The translations under genes and the position numbers were made by a program. Below are positions 42,600 to 54,959 of a DNA stretch of 64,000 nucleotides, one piece after another. The stretch covers positions 156,208,937-156,272,936 of the forward strand of contig NC_037673.1 in NCBI RefSeq assembly GCF_003255815.1, read 5' to 3'. Below the pieces are notes generated by a model that worked only from the letters and a program-made list of their open reading frames with translations, was not told the DNA's origin and did not search any database. This DNA is from Theropithecus gelada. Its lineage: Eukaryota; Chordata; Mammalia; Primates; Cercopithecidae. Each line of letters opens with the position of its first letter. Positions within the stretch are counted from its first letter, which is position 1.

Positions 42600-43980
42600 A
42601 CCCTACACCTACTCCTTATATTCTGCCAGAAAACACACAGCAGCGTGCTATTGTTCTGTTTCCTCATCCCTGATAATTTAACATATAAGTCTGCAAAAGA
42701 TGTGATAATTAATGTCAGGAGGTCAATGTAGCTGCTGAGTGACTTATTATTATCTCTACTGCAATTTGTAAATAGCTGATAATGTCTTTATGCAGAGCTT
42801 CAAAAAAAGCCTCCTCTCACCTACCCCAAGCACTCTCCTAATGGGAGAGAAGTGTGAACATTTACTCTAGTGGTGATGGGGAGGGGGGTGCTTGTAAAAA
42901 CCACTCTAAATAAGATATTTCTCTGACATCTCATGTTTTACTTTGATGTGTATTGAATGTTGCTTTCTACTCCATAATATAATGTTTGAATTTTTAATTT
43001 GAATTTCTTATCAGTTAAAATATTCAAACCCCCTGCCCTGCAAACACTCACTTCATCACCTATCCTTCTCACCACAAATTGGTGAGCAAAAATTCATGCT
43101 CCCAAAAGATGCATCACAGTTACCATCATACCCTTGGGAATGGGTTTATGTAACAAGGTGTTAAATTAGAAGTGTTAACTGAGGACCAAGACCTAATAGG
43201 TATTAAATGCTAAGGTGGGTTGTGGCAGACCAAAAGGCAGACATTTCCTGAGAGAACCGTTCGTCCAGAGTGAGGACGCTGTCACCAGGCAGCTGGGGGC
43301 TTGACAGTGGCACACAGAGACTAAAATCTGAAGGGCAAAAGATGGGCTGCTTAGAACCTGTAACCAGCTAAGTAGAGGCTGCAGTGCTTGGGTTTTCTTG
43401 CAGCCCCAGACTACTCCAGAGCCATAGAGTTCATGCAGACCAGACACAGGCTATGAAAAACAAGGAGCAGGTGGGCAGGGGGAGGGAGGATAGGGAAAGA
43501 ACAATGCTGGTCCTCTTTCCTAGTGGAGGGTGCAGCAGGTGACAAATATGAATGAAGGTAGGAGCTTTGACCTTTTGACCATCTTAAGACCAAGTGAGCC
43601 TGAACTTCAGGAATTACAGTGATCAGGGCACTTCATATTGTCTGACAGTGACCAGAAATTACTCCTCCCTTCATAAAAGAAAGAATATGAGAACAGACTA
43701 TGATTGTATCATGCACTGGTTTAAGACTTCTGGCTTTAATATGTTACTACAGACTCATGAGTAATATATTCACATTAAATGAGAGATAGGTAAGAGAAGA
43801 GGAAGATGACTGCCTCTTGGATTAACTCCAAAGATTGGAATTTCAGGGCCCATTTGCCAGGCTGGTCCGGGAGCTATGCGGTACAGGTGGTGGTCTTTCC
43901 AACTCCTCAAATGATACCAAACTCCCTATGACAATACTGATGTCTATGTGTAGACAGCACACAGACTTAGTCTACAAGAA
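42600..43980. other. No recognised gene or repeat
   Basis: About 1.4 kb of repeat-poor DNA. The open stretches of 84 and 60 codons on the minus strand near 43193-43593 have no supported function. Confidence 0.4.
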
Positions 43981-43984
43981 AAAT

Positions 43985-44200
43985 TAATAACAATAACAGA
44001 TAACGTTTACTGAGGAATCACTATGTGCTATGTACTGTACTTTTCTCACAACAAAAACCGAACGATCCCATTTTATAGAAGGGAAAAGTGAGATTCAGAG
44101 GGGTTATACAATTCTTTGTAAATCATAGAAGTGGTAAGTAGCAAAGACAGGATTGGAACACAGTTTTGTTCCCTGAAACCACTACCCTCTGCTGCTTCTC
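43985..44200 (+). mobile_element. MIR
   Basis: Sense MIR: aacgtttactgaggaatcac, tgtgctatgtactgtact, ccattttatagaagggaaaag and gattcagaggggttatac. Confidence 0.75.
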
Positions 44201-44204
44201 TTTC

Positions 44205-45450
44205 CCAGCCCAACTGTGCCCTTTGGCCATTTGTTGGCTTTTTCTTTTATGACCCTGTTCTCTTCGTCCTACATCCTCCTCCCTCTCTTCTAAGTGGTGA
44301 TACTCCATTCCCAGCTTAACAGAACCTCTCCTTCCCTCTTTACCTGGGATGTATGAAATGAACAAGAACTCCCTGAAACTCACCAATTTTCAGCCAACTA
44401 ACTCCTCAGCTACAGAGAGCACACCAAGAAGCTTCACCGAATCCTGCAAAATGCTGGCCGAGCAAAAGCATGAAGACGGAGAAAAGCAAATTCTCACTAC
44501 TTGATGCAATCACCTCAGAGTTCCATTAACATGGGGTTGGGTTGAAGATGAAGAAGGGTCTGTCTGTGGGCTCCAAGCAAACATCATGGTTGTGGTCAAT
44601 AGGATAAAAACAAAATGCTACCATTTCATTACTGTTTCCACCCCTGCTGACCATCCTGAGATGGCTTCTGTTTGGTGCCCACCTAGCGGAGCAATCTCCC
44701 AATGGAAAATGGATCAGCAACTTGGCCAGATTATCTTGTGTCCTTTCAGGGCAATACTGGAGCACATTTTATCCAAAGCTCCAGGAGCGGACAGGCAGCA
44801 ATTGTTAAGCACTCTCAAAATAGCTGCACCCCATTTACATTGTCTACGAAAACATTACCTCTTGCTTTTTCTTCCTTTACTCCACTGAGCTATTAGGCTT
44901 CCATTATAAAATTGTTAAAATGAGTGTTTAGGCAGCCAGCATAATCACCACTTCACCAGGCCTCATGCTAAAGCAGGACAAGATCTTGAATGACATTTTT
45001 TGATGAGCAGAATCAGATTTCTTACTTACACAGGACTCTTCCCAGAATGAGATTCTTGACCTGATAACATGCCAGAAGAGCATTTTTTTGCCCGTGTCTT
45101 CATGTGAACTCTGCCCTTGGATGTACATTTGAAAGAGAATGATAGAAATTCCTCCCTGCAAGGAGCTGATCTGACCCCGGATTAAAATATGTTCAACTCT
45201 GAAATTAGTAAAGATCAGGGAAAAAAACTGAATGATATCTTGATTCTAATGCTGGAATGTCTTGACCAGGAAGGGGCAAGCCCTAGAGCAGGAAGAAACA
45301 ATAATAAATCATAGTGAAGCAGGACCAGCTATGATTTGAAGAGGACTCAAAGAAATTCATCCACAAATTCCTTGATGCTTTAATTTTTAAAACAAATGTT
45401 TATTGAGCACTCTGAAGGAAAAAACAAACTTTTTTTCTCTCTACTCTCTT
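44205..45450. other. Repeat-poor block
   Basis: About 1.2 kb without a recognised repeat. Open stretches of 100 codons (44586-44888, plus) and 79 codons (44526-44765, minus) overlap each other; neither has recognisable domains. The block is a candidate for cross-species conservation only. Confidence 0.35.
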
Positions 45451-45454
45451 TTAC

Positions 45455-46243
45455 AGTCACTCAACACAACAGTTCTGACACCAGCTTCTCCAGTGGACAC
45501 CAACTGGTGTCCTATAATTTGATTTAATTCTGACACCATGTAGCTGAAAATGGCGTCAGATCCCATGAGTTAAGGGTTAGTCTCACAAGACTGCCCCCCG
45601 CAGTCTTCCCATTTCACATGCCAATTGCAAGCCCTAGGTTGTGACCCATGCTTCTGACCAACCAGCTATAAATTAGGGTTTCTACAACCGCTTCCTTGGG
45701 TTCAATTAATTTGCTAGAGCAGCTCACAGAACTTAGGGAAACACTTTACTTAGATTTACCCATTTACTACAAATGATATTTTAAAGAATACAGATAAAGA
45801 GAAACATAGGAAAAGGCCAGAAGGGTCTCCAAGTGCAGGACCTTCCAGACCCAAGGAGTTGGGATGTGCCACTCTCCCAGCACATGAGTGTTGTCTTGTT
45901 CACTAACTCATAAACTCCCTAAACCCATTCTCTTTGGGTTTTTAGAGGCTTCATTCCATAGGCATGATTGATTAAATATTGGCAATCAAGTCAACATTCA
46001 TCCTCTCTCTCCTCCCCCAGAGGTAGTGGGTGAGGTTGAAAGATCCAATCTTCTAATCATTTGGTTGGTTCCCAAGGCAACTGGCTCCCATACGGAGGCT
46101 GTCCAGAAGCCCCCAGCCACCAGTCATTTCATTGGTACACAAAAGACACTTTTCTCACTCCAGAGAGGCCAAGGGTCTTGGTATGTGCCAAGAACCAGGG
46201 ACAGAAACCAAATACATATTTCTTATTATATCACAATATCACA
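45455..46243 (-). mobile_element. ERV-type solo LTR, family not assigned
   Basis: Read on the minus strand it starts tgtgatattgtgatataata and has gatgactggtggctgggggc, attgattaaat-like text before catgcctatggaatgaagcc, agtaaagtgtttccctaag, ttctgtgagctgctctagc and gctggttggtcagaagcatg. This is the layout of an endogenous retrovirus LTR. No internal sequence is attached, and the 96-codon open stretch on the plus strand is antisense LTR. Confidence 0.7.
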
Positions 46244-46309
46244 AGCACCTAGAAGATATGACATTTATTTTTTTAAAAAAACAAGATGGATTATAACAAA
46301 AGAAAACAT

Positions 46310-46545
46310 TTCATAAGTGTGTAACTATGAGCTGGACTCTGAATAATGGCTTTAAATGTATTGATACGTAATCTACCTAATAACCTTATGATGTAAACAC
46401 TAATATTATTCCCATTTGATAAATGAAAATTTTGAGGCTCAGAGGTTAAGGAATACTAATTAAGATCACAAACCTATTAAGGGTGAATCCAGAACAGGAA
46501 TCCTGCCTGTGATCTTTACCACTATGCAATTCTGCTCTAAAGGAT
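46310..46545 (+). mobile_element. MIR
   Basis: Sense MIR: tatgagctggactctgaata, cctaataaccttatgatgta, tattcccatttgataaatg and ggctcagaggttaagg. Confidence 0.8.
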
Positions 46546-46664
46546 AGAAGCTTAGGCTTAGGCTTTTTCATTTATGAATGAAATGTACATATAAATCCAG
46601 GTAGAAACTTCAAATAGGACTTTACTTCCAGCAATATTTTGAACAAACACGCTGAATATTACTG

Positions 46665-47200
46665 TCTCATAAATCTATTGCTTCACAACATACCACCCCA
46701 TTTAGCAGCTTAAAACAATAATGATTTATTATTTGTCATAATTCTATGGGTTGGCTGGGCTCAGAGGGGGCAGTTCTTCTTCTCCACATGGTGTTATCTG
46801 GCATCACTCATGTGACTGCATTTACCTGAAGCTCAGATGAGTCTGAGACTTCTATGATTGCCTCTCCTTCTCACCACAGGGCCTCTCCAGCAGTTTAATC
46901 TGAACTTCTTAAGTGTTCAGATTAATTCTAAGGCCCTTTAGAATTGTACCAAATTTCTTAAGTGGTGGATCTGATTTTTCAAGAGAGCAAAAGCAGAAGC
47001 TCCAGGCCTCTTCAAGCTTATGCCTAGATTTGGTGCAATGTCAATTCTGTGGCAATTCTGTCTGTCAAAGCAAGATAAACCAGCCCAGATCTAAGGGAAG
47101 CAGAAATATGGCCCACCTCTTGATAGGACAAGCAGCATGCGTGTATTGGAAGATGAGAAATTGTTTCCATCATTCTTGAACTTTGGGCCTACAAGGTGGA
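46665..47200 (-). mobile_element. MLT1-type MaLR LTR
   Basis: Antisense MLT1 wording: ttagcagcttaaaacaataa, tgatttattatttgtcataa, tctatgggttggctgggctc and, later, aagatgagaaattgtttcc. It has decayed to a state with only short open stretches. Confidence 0.65.
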
Positions 47201-47499
47201 GGAGCTGAACCTTAGACAATTTCATTAAGCTGGGCTCTTCAGAGCCACTAATGTATAATAGTTCCAGGTCAATAGTGTCTCCCAGCTTCCTGAAGATGCA
47301 GATATAAATCCTCTTTGGAGGAAAGCACCTTCAGTATACTTCACCAAGATTCTTATTAAGTTTAACAAAATATGAGCTCAGAATTTTTAAAATCTCCAAA
47401 ACACAAAAAATAAGCCATCATGAATAATAAGCAGTAAACACATCAAAAAATACAATTAGATCTCTCCAAAACTTCAGATTTTGAAATTTTCATATATAG

Positions 47500-48380
47500 T
47501 ATATAAAATAGTTATGTACAAATGTATATATTTTTAGTTTTATTTTATAAATTAACCACCTAAATGACTTAGCCAATATGAAAAGTGAAAATTTGAGAAA
47601 TTATAAGTGTAATTTTTGTCATTAAGCTAGTGTTAGGGTTAAATAACATAGTAAGCATAGTTTAAACAAGAATCAGTAAACTGGAAGATGGAGATAAACA
47701 AATTACCTGGAATGTAACACAGAGAGACAAGAAGATGGAAAATATAACAGATTAAAAGGTGTGAAGAATAGAATGAGAAAGTATAATTGCTTCCATTGCC
47801 TAGTAGAGACCCAAAAGAAGAGAATAGAGAAGATGATTATTTGTAGAGATAATGGTTTAGAATTTTCCAGAACTGATAAGAAACCCAAATCCATAGATAC
47901 AGAAGGCAGAATGTATATTAGATAGGATCAATAAAAAGAAACTCATGTCTAGATACAGTGCAATGAAACTGGACACCAAAGACAAAGGAAAGATCTTAAA
48001 AGCAGCCAGAGAGAAAATGCATGTCCCTCACATAGGCAGATGTTGATTTCTCAGCAATCAATAAGGAATATCAAATATCTTCAAAGCATGGAAATAAATT
48101 CACTATCAAGCTAAAATTATGTGCTCCATAAAGGCTATCTTTCAAGAGCAAGGACAAAATGAAAAACACTTTCAGATAAATGGAGACAGTTTACCTTTAG
48201 CAGACCCTCATCAAAGAACTGTTGGGTTGCAAGGAGAGGAAAATTACCCATTTATAATTGTAAAAAACCATTAGCACATGAGAGAAGAAAATTTCCTTAA
48301 CCAAATGAAGAATATCTATCAAAAACCCTACTGCAACTTTATTCTCCATGTTGACACAGTAAAGGCATTCTCATTTGAAA
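47500..48380 (+). pseudogene. L1M/HAL1-like ORF1 region, decayed
   Basis: The series gatacagaaggcagaatg, atacagtgcaatgaaactgg, gatcttaaaagcagccagag, ttgatttctcagcaatcaat, agcaaggacaaaatgaaaaa and agcagaccctcatcaaagaa follows the ORF1 region of old L1/HAL1 elements. There is no intact frame. Confidence 0.6.
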
Positions 48381-48389
48381 ATGAGGCTC

Positions 48390-48860
48390 CATATAAGGTG
48401 CTATCATAGACTGTGTTCCACAGGAAGCAGACATCGAGCTAGAGGCTGGGATACAAAATGCTTACTCAGGAGTGCTCCTGGGACTGATGTATGTGAAAGA
48501 AAAAGGAAGGAAGCTGGCTTGGGCAGAGGAAAAAGTTGAGCTAGGACACAGTTCCAATGAAGACCTCAGTCAATCTTATGGAGAGTTCTGGATCTGGCCC
48601 TTTAGAATTGTACCCAATTGGGAAATGAAGGCTAGGCCTTTATATACCCATATCAATCAGCCACTGGATGCTGGTTGGTCCTGGAAGACTGCGTACCTCG
48701 TGTGAGACAGTTTTTTTCAAGCAAGGTGATCCCCAAAAAGGGCTTAAAGCTGACGGTTGTCTTCAGGTAGCACTCTCAGTAGCTGTAGGCATGAGTTCTT
48801 CATTTCCAAAGGGATCTAGGCAGCATATAATAGCAGCCAACACAGATGCCCACCACCACA
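48390..48860. mobile_element. Unassigned repeat interrupting the L1M
   Basis: Text such as actcaggagtgctcctggg, gactgatgtatgtgaaag and gtgatccccaaaaagggctt looks LTR-like. L1M sequence lies on both sides. I cannot assign a family or strand. Confidence 0.4.
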
Positions 48861-48889
48861 ACTTCTATTCAGTGTTGTCTGGAAGTCAA

Positions 48890-49650
48890 TACTGCCAATG
48901 CAATAAGACAAGAAAAACCACAAGAGTTATAAGGATTAGAAAGAAAAATTGCCATTATTCACAGATAATATGATTACCTAAAAAACTCAAAATAATGTAC
49001 AGAAACATTATTATAATGAATAAAAGGTAATTAAGAAAGTGGCTGAAAATAAGAGTAATATATAAAAATTAATTGCATTTCTAAACATCAGTTAAAACAG
49101 AATTCCTGAAGAAACTCTTACATACACTCCAAGAGACATGTATAAGAATGTTCATTGCTTCAGTATTTGTAGTAACAATACCATAGAAACAATCCCAATA
49201 TCTGTTCAAGGAGAATAGAGGAATTATTGTATATCCACACATGAAACTGTATGCAGCAGTGAAAATGAATGAACACACAACACAAAGTATCTGAGAAATA
49301 GTTTTGAACAAAAAAGGCAATTTCTTGAAGACTACATAATGTTTTTAAATGAACAAAATCAAAAGTACGCTCTGAATTATTTAGATAAATAAACATGGAT
49401 ACTAAAGTATTTTTTAAAACAAAGATCATATAAAGAAAAAGTTCAACATAATAGTTGCTAGAATACAAGAGGAGAATGGAATTGGAAAATAACACACATG
49501 TAACCTTAATAGGGAAAGTTCTTACATCAGGTGGTGGGTTCATGGGCATTTGTTTTATAATTATGCTTTATGAGTTACACATATATTACAAATGCTCTTT
49601 TTTATGTATCAATAATTTTGAAATTTAAAAAAATATTTTTAAAGAAAGAA
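48890..49650 (+). mobile_element. L1M 3' region
   Basis: Old L1 ORF2 end and 3' UTR in sense: tgattacctaaaaaactcaa, aggagaatagaggaattatt, gtatatccacacatgaaact, atgcagcagtgaaaatgaatg and a long A/T-rich tail. Confidence 0.6.
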
Positions 49651-49654
49651 AATC

Positions 49655-50150
49655 CAGCATCACAAGACATAGTAGATATGTTCTGTTAAGGAAAAGAAAT
49701 TCAATGACACTTGTTAAAGCACAATAAGGGAGATATTATTTGGGGCCATCCCAATGCAACGCAATTTTTCCATGAAAGAGAGAGATTGAGCTCAACTGTG
49801 AATACAGCATAGGAAAGAGGGAATTTATAGCCAAGAAATAAACCAGTGGACAGAAAATCAGTGGGAAGTAATATCAGGAGTGATGGGGATTTTGGCTCAA
49901 CCATTCTAACATGATCTTTGCTGAAGACAGGCCTGTATGATCAGACATCACCTGGGGAATGGTGGAAGATGAGGAGCCTGATCAGTACTGAGAGTGATCA
50001 AGTAGAGAGGGTAGGGATTTCTTGCTAAACTGATTTAGCAGGGTTCTTGCTAAAACTGGATTTTACAAGGAAGTGCACAAGTGAGTCTAGAAGGTTCAGG
50101 AGGCAGACTAATATTTGGTTAACAAAGAATCTTTGCCAGAACTATAGTGG
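49655..50150. other. No confident assignment; possibly an old LTR
   Basis: Ttgctaaactgatttagcagg and gttcttgctaaaactgg look like part of an old LTR or MER element, but I cannot name it. Confidence 0.35.
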
Positions 50151-50154
50151 AAGG

Positions 50155-50235
50155 ACTAGAAAAGGCTTCGTGGAGAAGGTGGATAGACGCTGGCCTTGAA
50201 TTACAAATAGGATTCGAAGAACAATTACATTTATC
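50155..50235 (-). mobile_element. Possible L2 fragment
   Basis: Gaaaaggcttcgtggagaag and gctggccttgaattac resemble the antisense L2 3' region. Confidence 0.4.
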
Positions 50236-51100
50236 TGAGATCCAAGAGACCCCCAGGGAGGTCAGGGTCTTCCCTGATTCCTTACCTGGTAGGTCATGAG
50301 GGAGGCAGTACTTAAAGCTGTCTTGGGCAAAAGTGCAACCTTTTGCAACATGAGGAGAAAAACTCACTCTTGCTTCTGTCTGTGACGGCTGTGGGGCCTT
50401 TGCAAAGTGTTGGCTTGAGACACAAAAGCATGGACAATGGAGAGACTGCCCAGGATAACAATATTAACACACTAGACCTGGGCTCATGTACAAGAATCAG
50501 GGAGCATTCTAAACTTCTGGAATTTAACCAGGACAAAGTTTCTAATTGATATATAAAGCATGACCACAAGGCTATATTACATTAACATGAGTTAATGAGT
50601 GAATGTCTATTGTTTTTGCTGCCTAATGATACCTATCTACTTTTCTTCAAGGCACCAGACCTGACTTTTGCTTATAGCACTATTCCTTCAACTTTCAGCC
50701 CCTGTGGTTTAGATGGGTTTTTCTCCCACCAGCTCCAGGAGTGGTGGCTGACCCAGGTCTAGAAAATCAAATCACTTCTTTCTAATTAGCCACAATGATA
50801 GCTCAGGCTTGGGCACTTAATGCAAGTCAAACCAAAAACACACACTCTTGGGTTTTTACTAGGGCTATAGAGGAAAATAATTGCTTTTCCTATTGGAGTT
50901 GTTGAAGGGATTGGCGCAAAGTCTGGTGCTGATGGCAGCTGTCTTGCCACCATAGAGGAAGGGACTGAGAGTGAAGTGGAAAGCAGAGGCACTAGAGAAG
51001 AGGAATAGCTTGCTCATGGTGAGTCTTCTGTTAATTACACTGAAAGAGACTTGGGTGATGCCTTGGGGTGATTTGAGAAAAGCCCTGCAGTGCTGGATTG
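50236..51100. other. Unassigned; possible old repeat near 50690-51040
   Basis: About 860 bp. The part 50690-51040 (tgggtttttactagggctat, agagtgaagtggaaagcaga) resembles an old interspersed element that I cannot name. The rest appears unique. Confidence 0.35.
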
Positions 51101-51104
51101 AGAG

Positions 51105-51328
51105 AAGCAGTGTGGCGTGGTAGAAGAAGAAAGAGATGTGACTCACAGATTTTCCACTTCTACAAATTCACTGCAGGACACTGAAAAAATTATTTAATCC
51201 CCCAGGCCTAAATTTTCTCATCTGTAAAAGAGAGATTATTAATAGATTGTCATAGTTTGTCATGCTTAAATGTGTTAGCACCGTGTTTGACACACAGAAA
51301 GTACCCAATAAATATTACCTTTTATTCC
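51105..51328 (+). mobile_element. MIR
   Basis: Sense MIR: cctaaattttctcatctgta, agcaccgtgtttgacacac and gaaagtacccaataaatatt. Confidence 0.75.
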
Positions 51329-51329
51329 T

Positions 51330-52880
51330 TCTATTAGCATTCTTACCTCCTTTTCCACCCTCTGCAGTTCTACCTGCTTTACTTTCCCTTCACCACAAAA
51401 AATAGTACTTTATTTCTAAAAAATTGACAGAGAAAGAGAGAGAAGAGATTCAGATTATTGATCTGGTATCCAAGGCAAATAAAAGCAACTGAAGCCTGAA
51501 ACAAAACAAGAAAAAGTAGTTGCCAGAGAAAGATGCTAACAATGACTGCTTAACAGATGCCAGCCCTGTTAGGTTTTCCTTGACATTGCGAGCCAAGCTT
51601 CACTCAAGCCTAATCCGATTGTTCCAACCCCAGAGAACTTGTCTGCAAGTTGGAGAGGATTAACAAAAGATACCTCATAGCTCCTGCAGTTGTGCGAACA
51701 TCTAATGCTTTTCATGTCTGATGTGTCCAGACACATTCAATGTCACCTGAATTCTGATACGTTATGAAGCCAGAGATTTGTAATAACAGTATATGTAATA
51801 ACATGTGCCCCATTTTTCAAAAAGGGATAAGAACATCTAGAATCCATGAAACACAGAATGCTTGAATGGAGGAGCCCCGGGAATTCTCTGTTTACAAATC
51901 AGCACCCGAAGTAGGTAACCTGCCTAAGGTCCCTTATCTGTTTTAAATCACAAATCCTTTTTTTATTGCTTTTCTCTGCTTGAATCAGGAGGAAATTTGA
52001 GGCCAAGATGCAAATAGACTTCAGCTTATATGCCAACTCCAATCAATCATTGCTGTTTGGAGAAGCACTATATTGAGAAAGATTTCCAGTCTAGCCTTAA
52101 AAGAAAATAGTGCTATCATCAATAAGCAGTTTCCACCATGGACAATGGTTAGGATGGGAGGCTTGTCTGCCACGTATTTGCTGACCTTGAATTCTGGACC
52201 AACAAGGTGGTTATAGCAGGGATAGGGATGGGAAGGTAAAATTTTAGGTTACTTGTACTCTCTGTCCTTCTTCTTAGACAGGCCCTGTATTTCTACTTAT
52301 CCCACTGTGTATTTCATTTTATGTGGTGAACCTGGTGGTTAGGATGGCTGTGAATCCTTGCTCCAAGTTTTTTCCATCCTACATTAAATAAGAAGACAAA
52401 CTGCAACATTGGGTCTTCAGCCAGTCAGATAACAGGTTTTGTTTGTTCCTCCTCTTATGGGGATGATCCCCTGGCCAAAGATATCACAAATTCTGGAACA
52501 CAGGAGAGGCTTCATGCGTTATTTGATAAGACCTGATTTTATAGGTGAGGAAACTGAGTCCTGAAGTAGGGAAATGGCTTTGAGGTTATAGAGAGAAATA
52601 CAGACTGCCGGTTTTCCACAATACCGTAGGCATTTGCTTTATTCTTCCCCCAACTTTATTTCCCCAGTTATGGTAAATCTAGAAAATTTTGGAAAAATAA
52701 AAACTAAATTACTGGCCCTATGGAATACTGCAGTTTTAGCAGAGAAAATGCAACATAAATACAAAGTGGCAATGACTAGCTTATGTCTCAAAGGCAACTG
52801 ACAAAGAGTGACAGGAAGACTTTGAAATGGCAGTGGTAGTGTTATTCTACTAAGGAGAACCTCCACTTTCTAATTACATC
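51330..52880. other. Largely repeat-poor; small MIR-like piece near 52535-52605
   Basis: About 1.5 kb. Ttataggtgaggaaactgag near 52540 is MIR-like. The part 51470-51800 is evenly composed and without repeats, a minor candidate for conserved noncoding DNA. Confidence 0.4.
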
Positions 52881-52902
52881 AGGAGTCACTCAGAAATCTT
52901 TT

Positions 52903-53205
52903 TTTTTTTTTTTTTTTTTTTGAGACGGAGTCTGGCTCTGTTGCCCAGGCTGGAGTGCAGTGGCCGGATCTCAGCTCACTGCAAGCCCCGCCTCCCGGGT
53001 TCACGCCATTCTCCTGCCTCAGCCTCCGGAGTAGCTGGGAGTACAGGCGCCCGCCACCTCGCCCGGCTAATTTTTTTTTGTATTTTTAGTAGAGACGGGG
53101 TTTCACCGTGTTAGCCAGGATGGTCTCGATTTCCTGACCTCGTGATCCGCCCGTCTCGGCCTCCCAAAGTGCTGGGATTACAGGCTTGAGCCACAGCGCC
53201 TGGCC
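52903..53205 (-). mobile_element. AluY with Old World monkey-type variants
   Basis: A young-looking, little-mutated Alu. Antisense wording ggccggatctcagctc, gccacctcgcccggc, cgcccgtctcggcc and aggcttgagcc matches the cercopithecid AluYRa-type consensus as I remember it; human AluY has gcgcgatctcggctc, gccaccacgcccggc, cgcccgcctcggcc and aggcgtgagcc at these places. The target duplication tcagaaatctttt lies at 52890-52902 and 53206-53218. Confidence 0.9.
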
Positions 53206-53339
53206 TCAGAAATCTTTTCATATGGTCCAGAAGGTAACACATCCCTTTATTGTAATATCTACTAAAGACAATAGATGAATATATTGATAGTCTTGCACTT
53301 TGATGATTCTGAAAGTTTTGATGGTTTTGTGATTGTTTT

Positions 53340-53600
53340 AGCCTCTACTCTGGGCCAGGTATGTTGCTAGGTGTCAGAAAGACAGAAATGATAAAGCACA
53401 GTCCCGGCTTTGCAAAGCTCACATCTAGTTGGAGAGACAAACAGGCAAAAATAATAATAATAATGTACGGCACAATATAAATGGAATTATGAATGTGTAC
53501 ATAGGTTCAATATCACAAAGTTGAGAATGATTAACTTTGGAAGGCACTAGGAAATTTTTTACAGAAACAACATCTGGACTACATTTAAAAGGGCTAGGCT
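53340..53600 (-). mobile_element. L2 3' region, diverged
   Basis: Antisense L2 3' text: gggccaggtatgttgctagg, agtcccggctttgcaaagc and tctagttggagagacaaac. An (AAT)n run lies near 53452-53464. Confidence 0.55.
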
Positions 53601-53634
53601 TAATGTGAAGAGGAATTCATTACTAGCTCTTGTA

Positions 53635-53870
53635 CACTTACCCATTCAATAAACATGCTAACTCACCCAAGGCATGTCAATCACCGTGTTAGGCACTGAA
53701 GATTGGGAGATACATAAGACAGGGTCCCAAACTCTCTAATCGCCAGACTAAACAAGAGGCGTTTACATAAACAAAGTACTACATTACAGTGTGTTCAAAG
53801 CAATAGTCAGCGGGAGCACCAAGTAAACACATAGGAAGGGCTGTGCTTAGGAAAGGATGTGGCTGGTCTT
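53635..53870 (-). mobile_element. L2 3' region
   Basis: Antisense L2 tail: accgtgttaggcactgaag, ttgggagatacataagacag and ctctctaatcgccagactaa. Confidence 0.55.
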
Positions 53871-54117
53871 TTTTTCTCTGTGTTTGGAATGCCCCTTTTC
53901 AGAAAGTATGTATGGATCATTATGACAAAATTGGAATATCAAGGGGACAGTGACTGTTTATGAGCAAATCAATGAGCAGATAAGGAACTGAAAAAAATTA
54001 CTGAAACCCAGCTATCAACCTCCATTTAACAAAAATTCCTACGCATTTATCTTGCACTAGGCGCCATACTAATTTCAAAAGACACAAGAGAGAGAAATAC
54101 TAAGCAGCCATGAAAAA

Positions 54118-54345
54118 AAGAGGGTAATGGTGTAGTGATAAGAGTCAGCCTTCCTGGGCTCAAATCCTAGTTTCCTAATCCACTAGCCTCAGGATCCTGG
54201 ACAAGCTGTTCTCTGTACTTCAGTTTTTTTCATTTACAAAAGGCAGATGACAAATAACTCTGCTAGTTGTGATATTAAAAACATAAAAGAGGCAAAGTGC
54301 TTAACCCAGTCCCTAGCAAATGCTAAATACCCAATAAAAATGTTA
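54118..54345 (+). mobile_element. MIR
   Basis: Sense MIR throughout: ggtaatggtgtagtgataag, cttcctgggctcaaatcc, gatcctggacaagctgttc and tgcttaacccagtccctagc. Confidence 0.85.
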
Positions 54346-54479
54346 TCAACAAAGAACAAGACATTAATCATGCTAACAGTCTAAGATCCAAATGATAAGT
54401 AGAACTTTGTCAGAAAAAGAGGAGGGAACATACAGGTTTTAAAGAAATGACATAATTAGATTACATTTTTAAAACATTT

Positions 54480-54720
54480 GTATTAAGGAAATTTAAAACA
54501 TATACAAAAACAGAGACCATAACATAACATGCTCTAATATTCATACCACTCAGATCCCACAATTACCTAGATTTTGCCACATTTGCTTCATCTGTCACGT
54601 TTTTATTTGCTTAAGAATTTTAAAATGTTATAAATTAAAGACACAATTTTACCTTTATATACCTAAGCATGCATCTTTTTAAAATATGGATATTTTCTTA
54701 CAAGACTTACCTTTATCTCT
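54480..54720. mobile_element. L1M-type 3' UTR remnant
   Basis: Attttgccacatttgcttca, tctgtcacgtttttatttg and cctaagcatgcatctttt follow the old L1ME/L1MC tail that also seems present at 3615-3810. Strand not assigned. Confidence 0.5.
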
Positions 54721-54959
54721 CTGCCATGAAGAAAAATGAGAGGGCATGTCAAGATAGACTCCCATCAGCCTGGGCCCTTAGTAGATAAATAGTTCCTAAG
54801 ATTTTAGGTTATTTTCATTGCACTATATTCTAGTCTATTTTATCTAATATAGGTGGTATTGTGAACCACCTGTTGCATCACATCACAGGGCACATAATTT
54901 CTGGTTGCCCCACTTTCAGTAACGCTAACATTCATCAGTGCCTTCCCTCTTCTCAAGCA

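Noticed and set aside
45455..46316. 96-codon open stretch as a possible gene
   Set aside because: It lies antisense to an endogenous retrovirus-type LTR and shows no domain.
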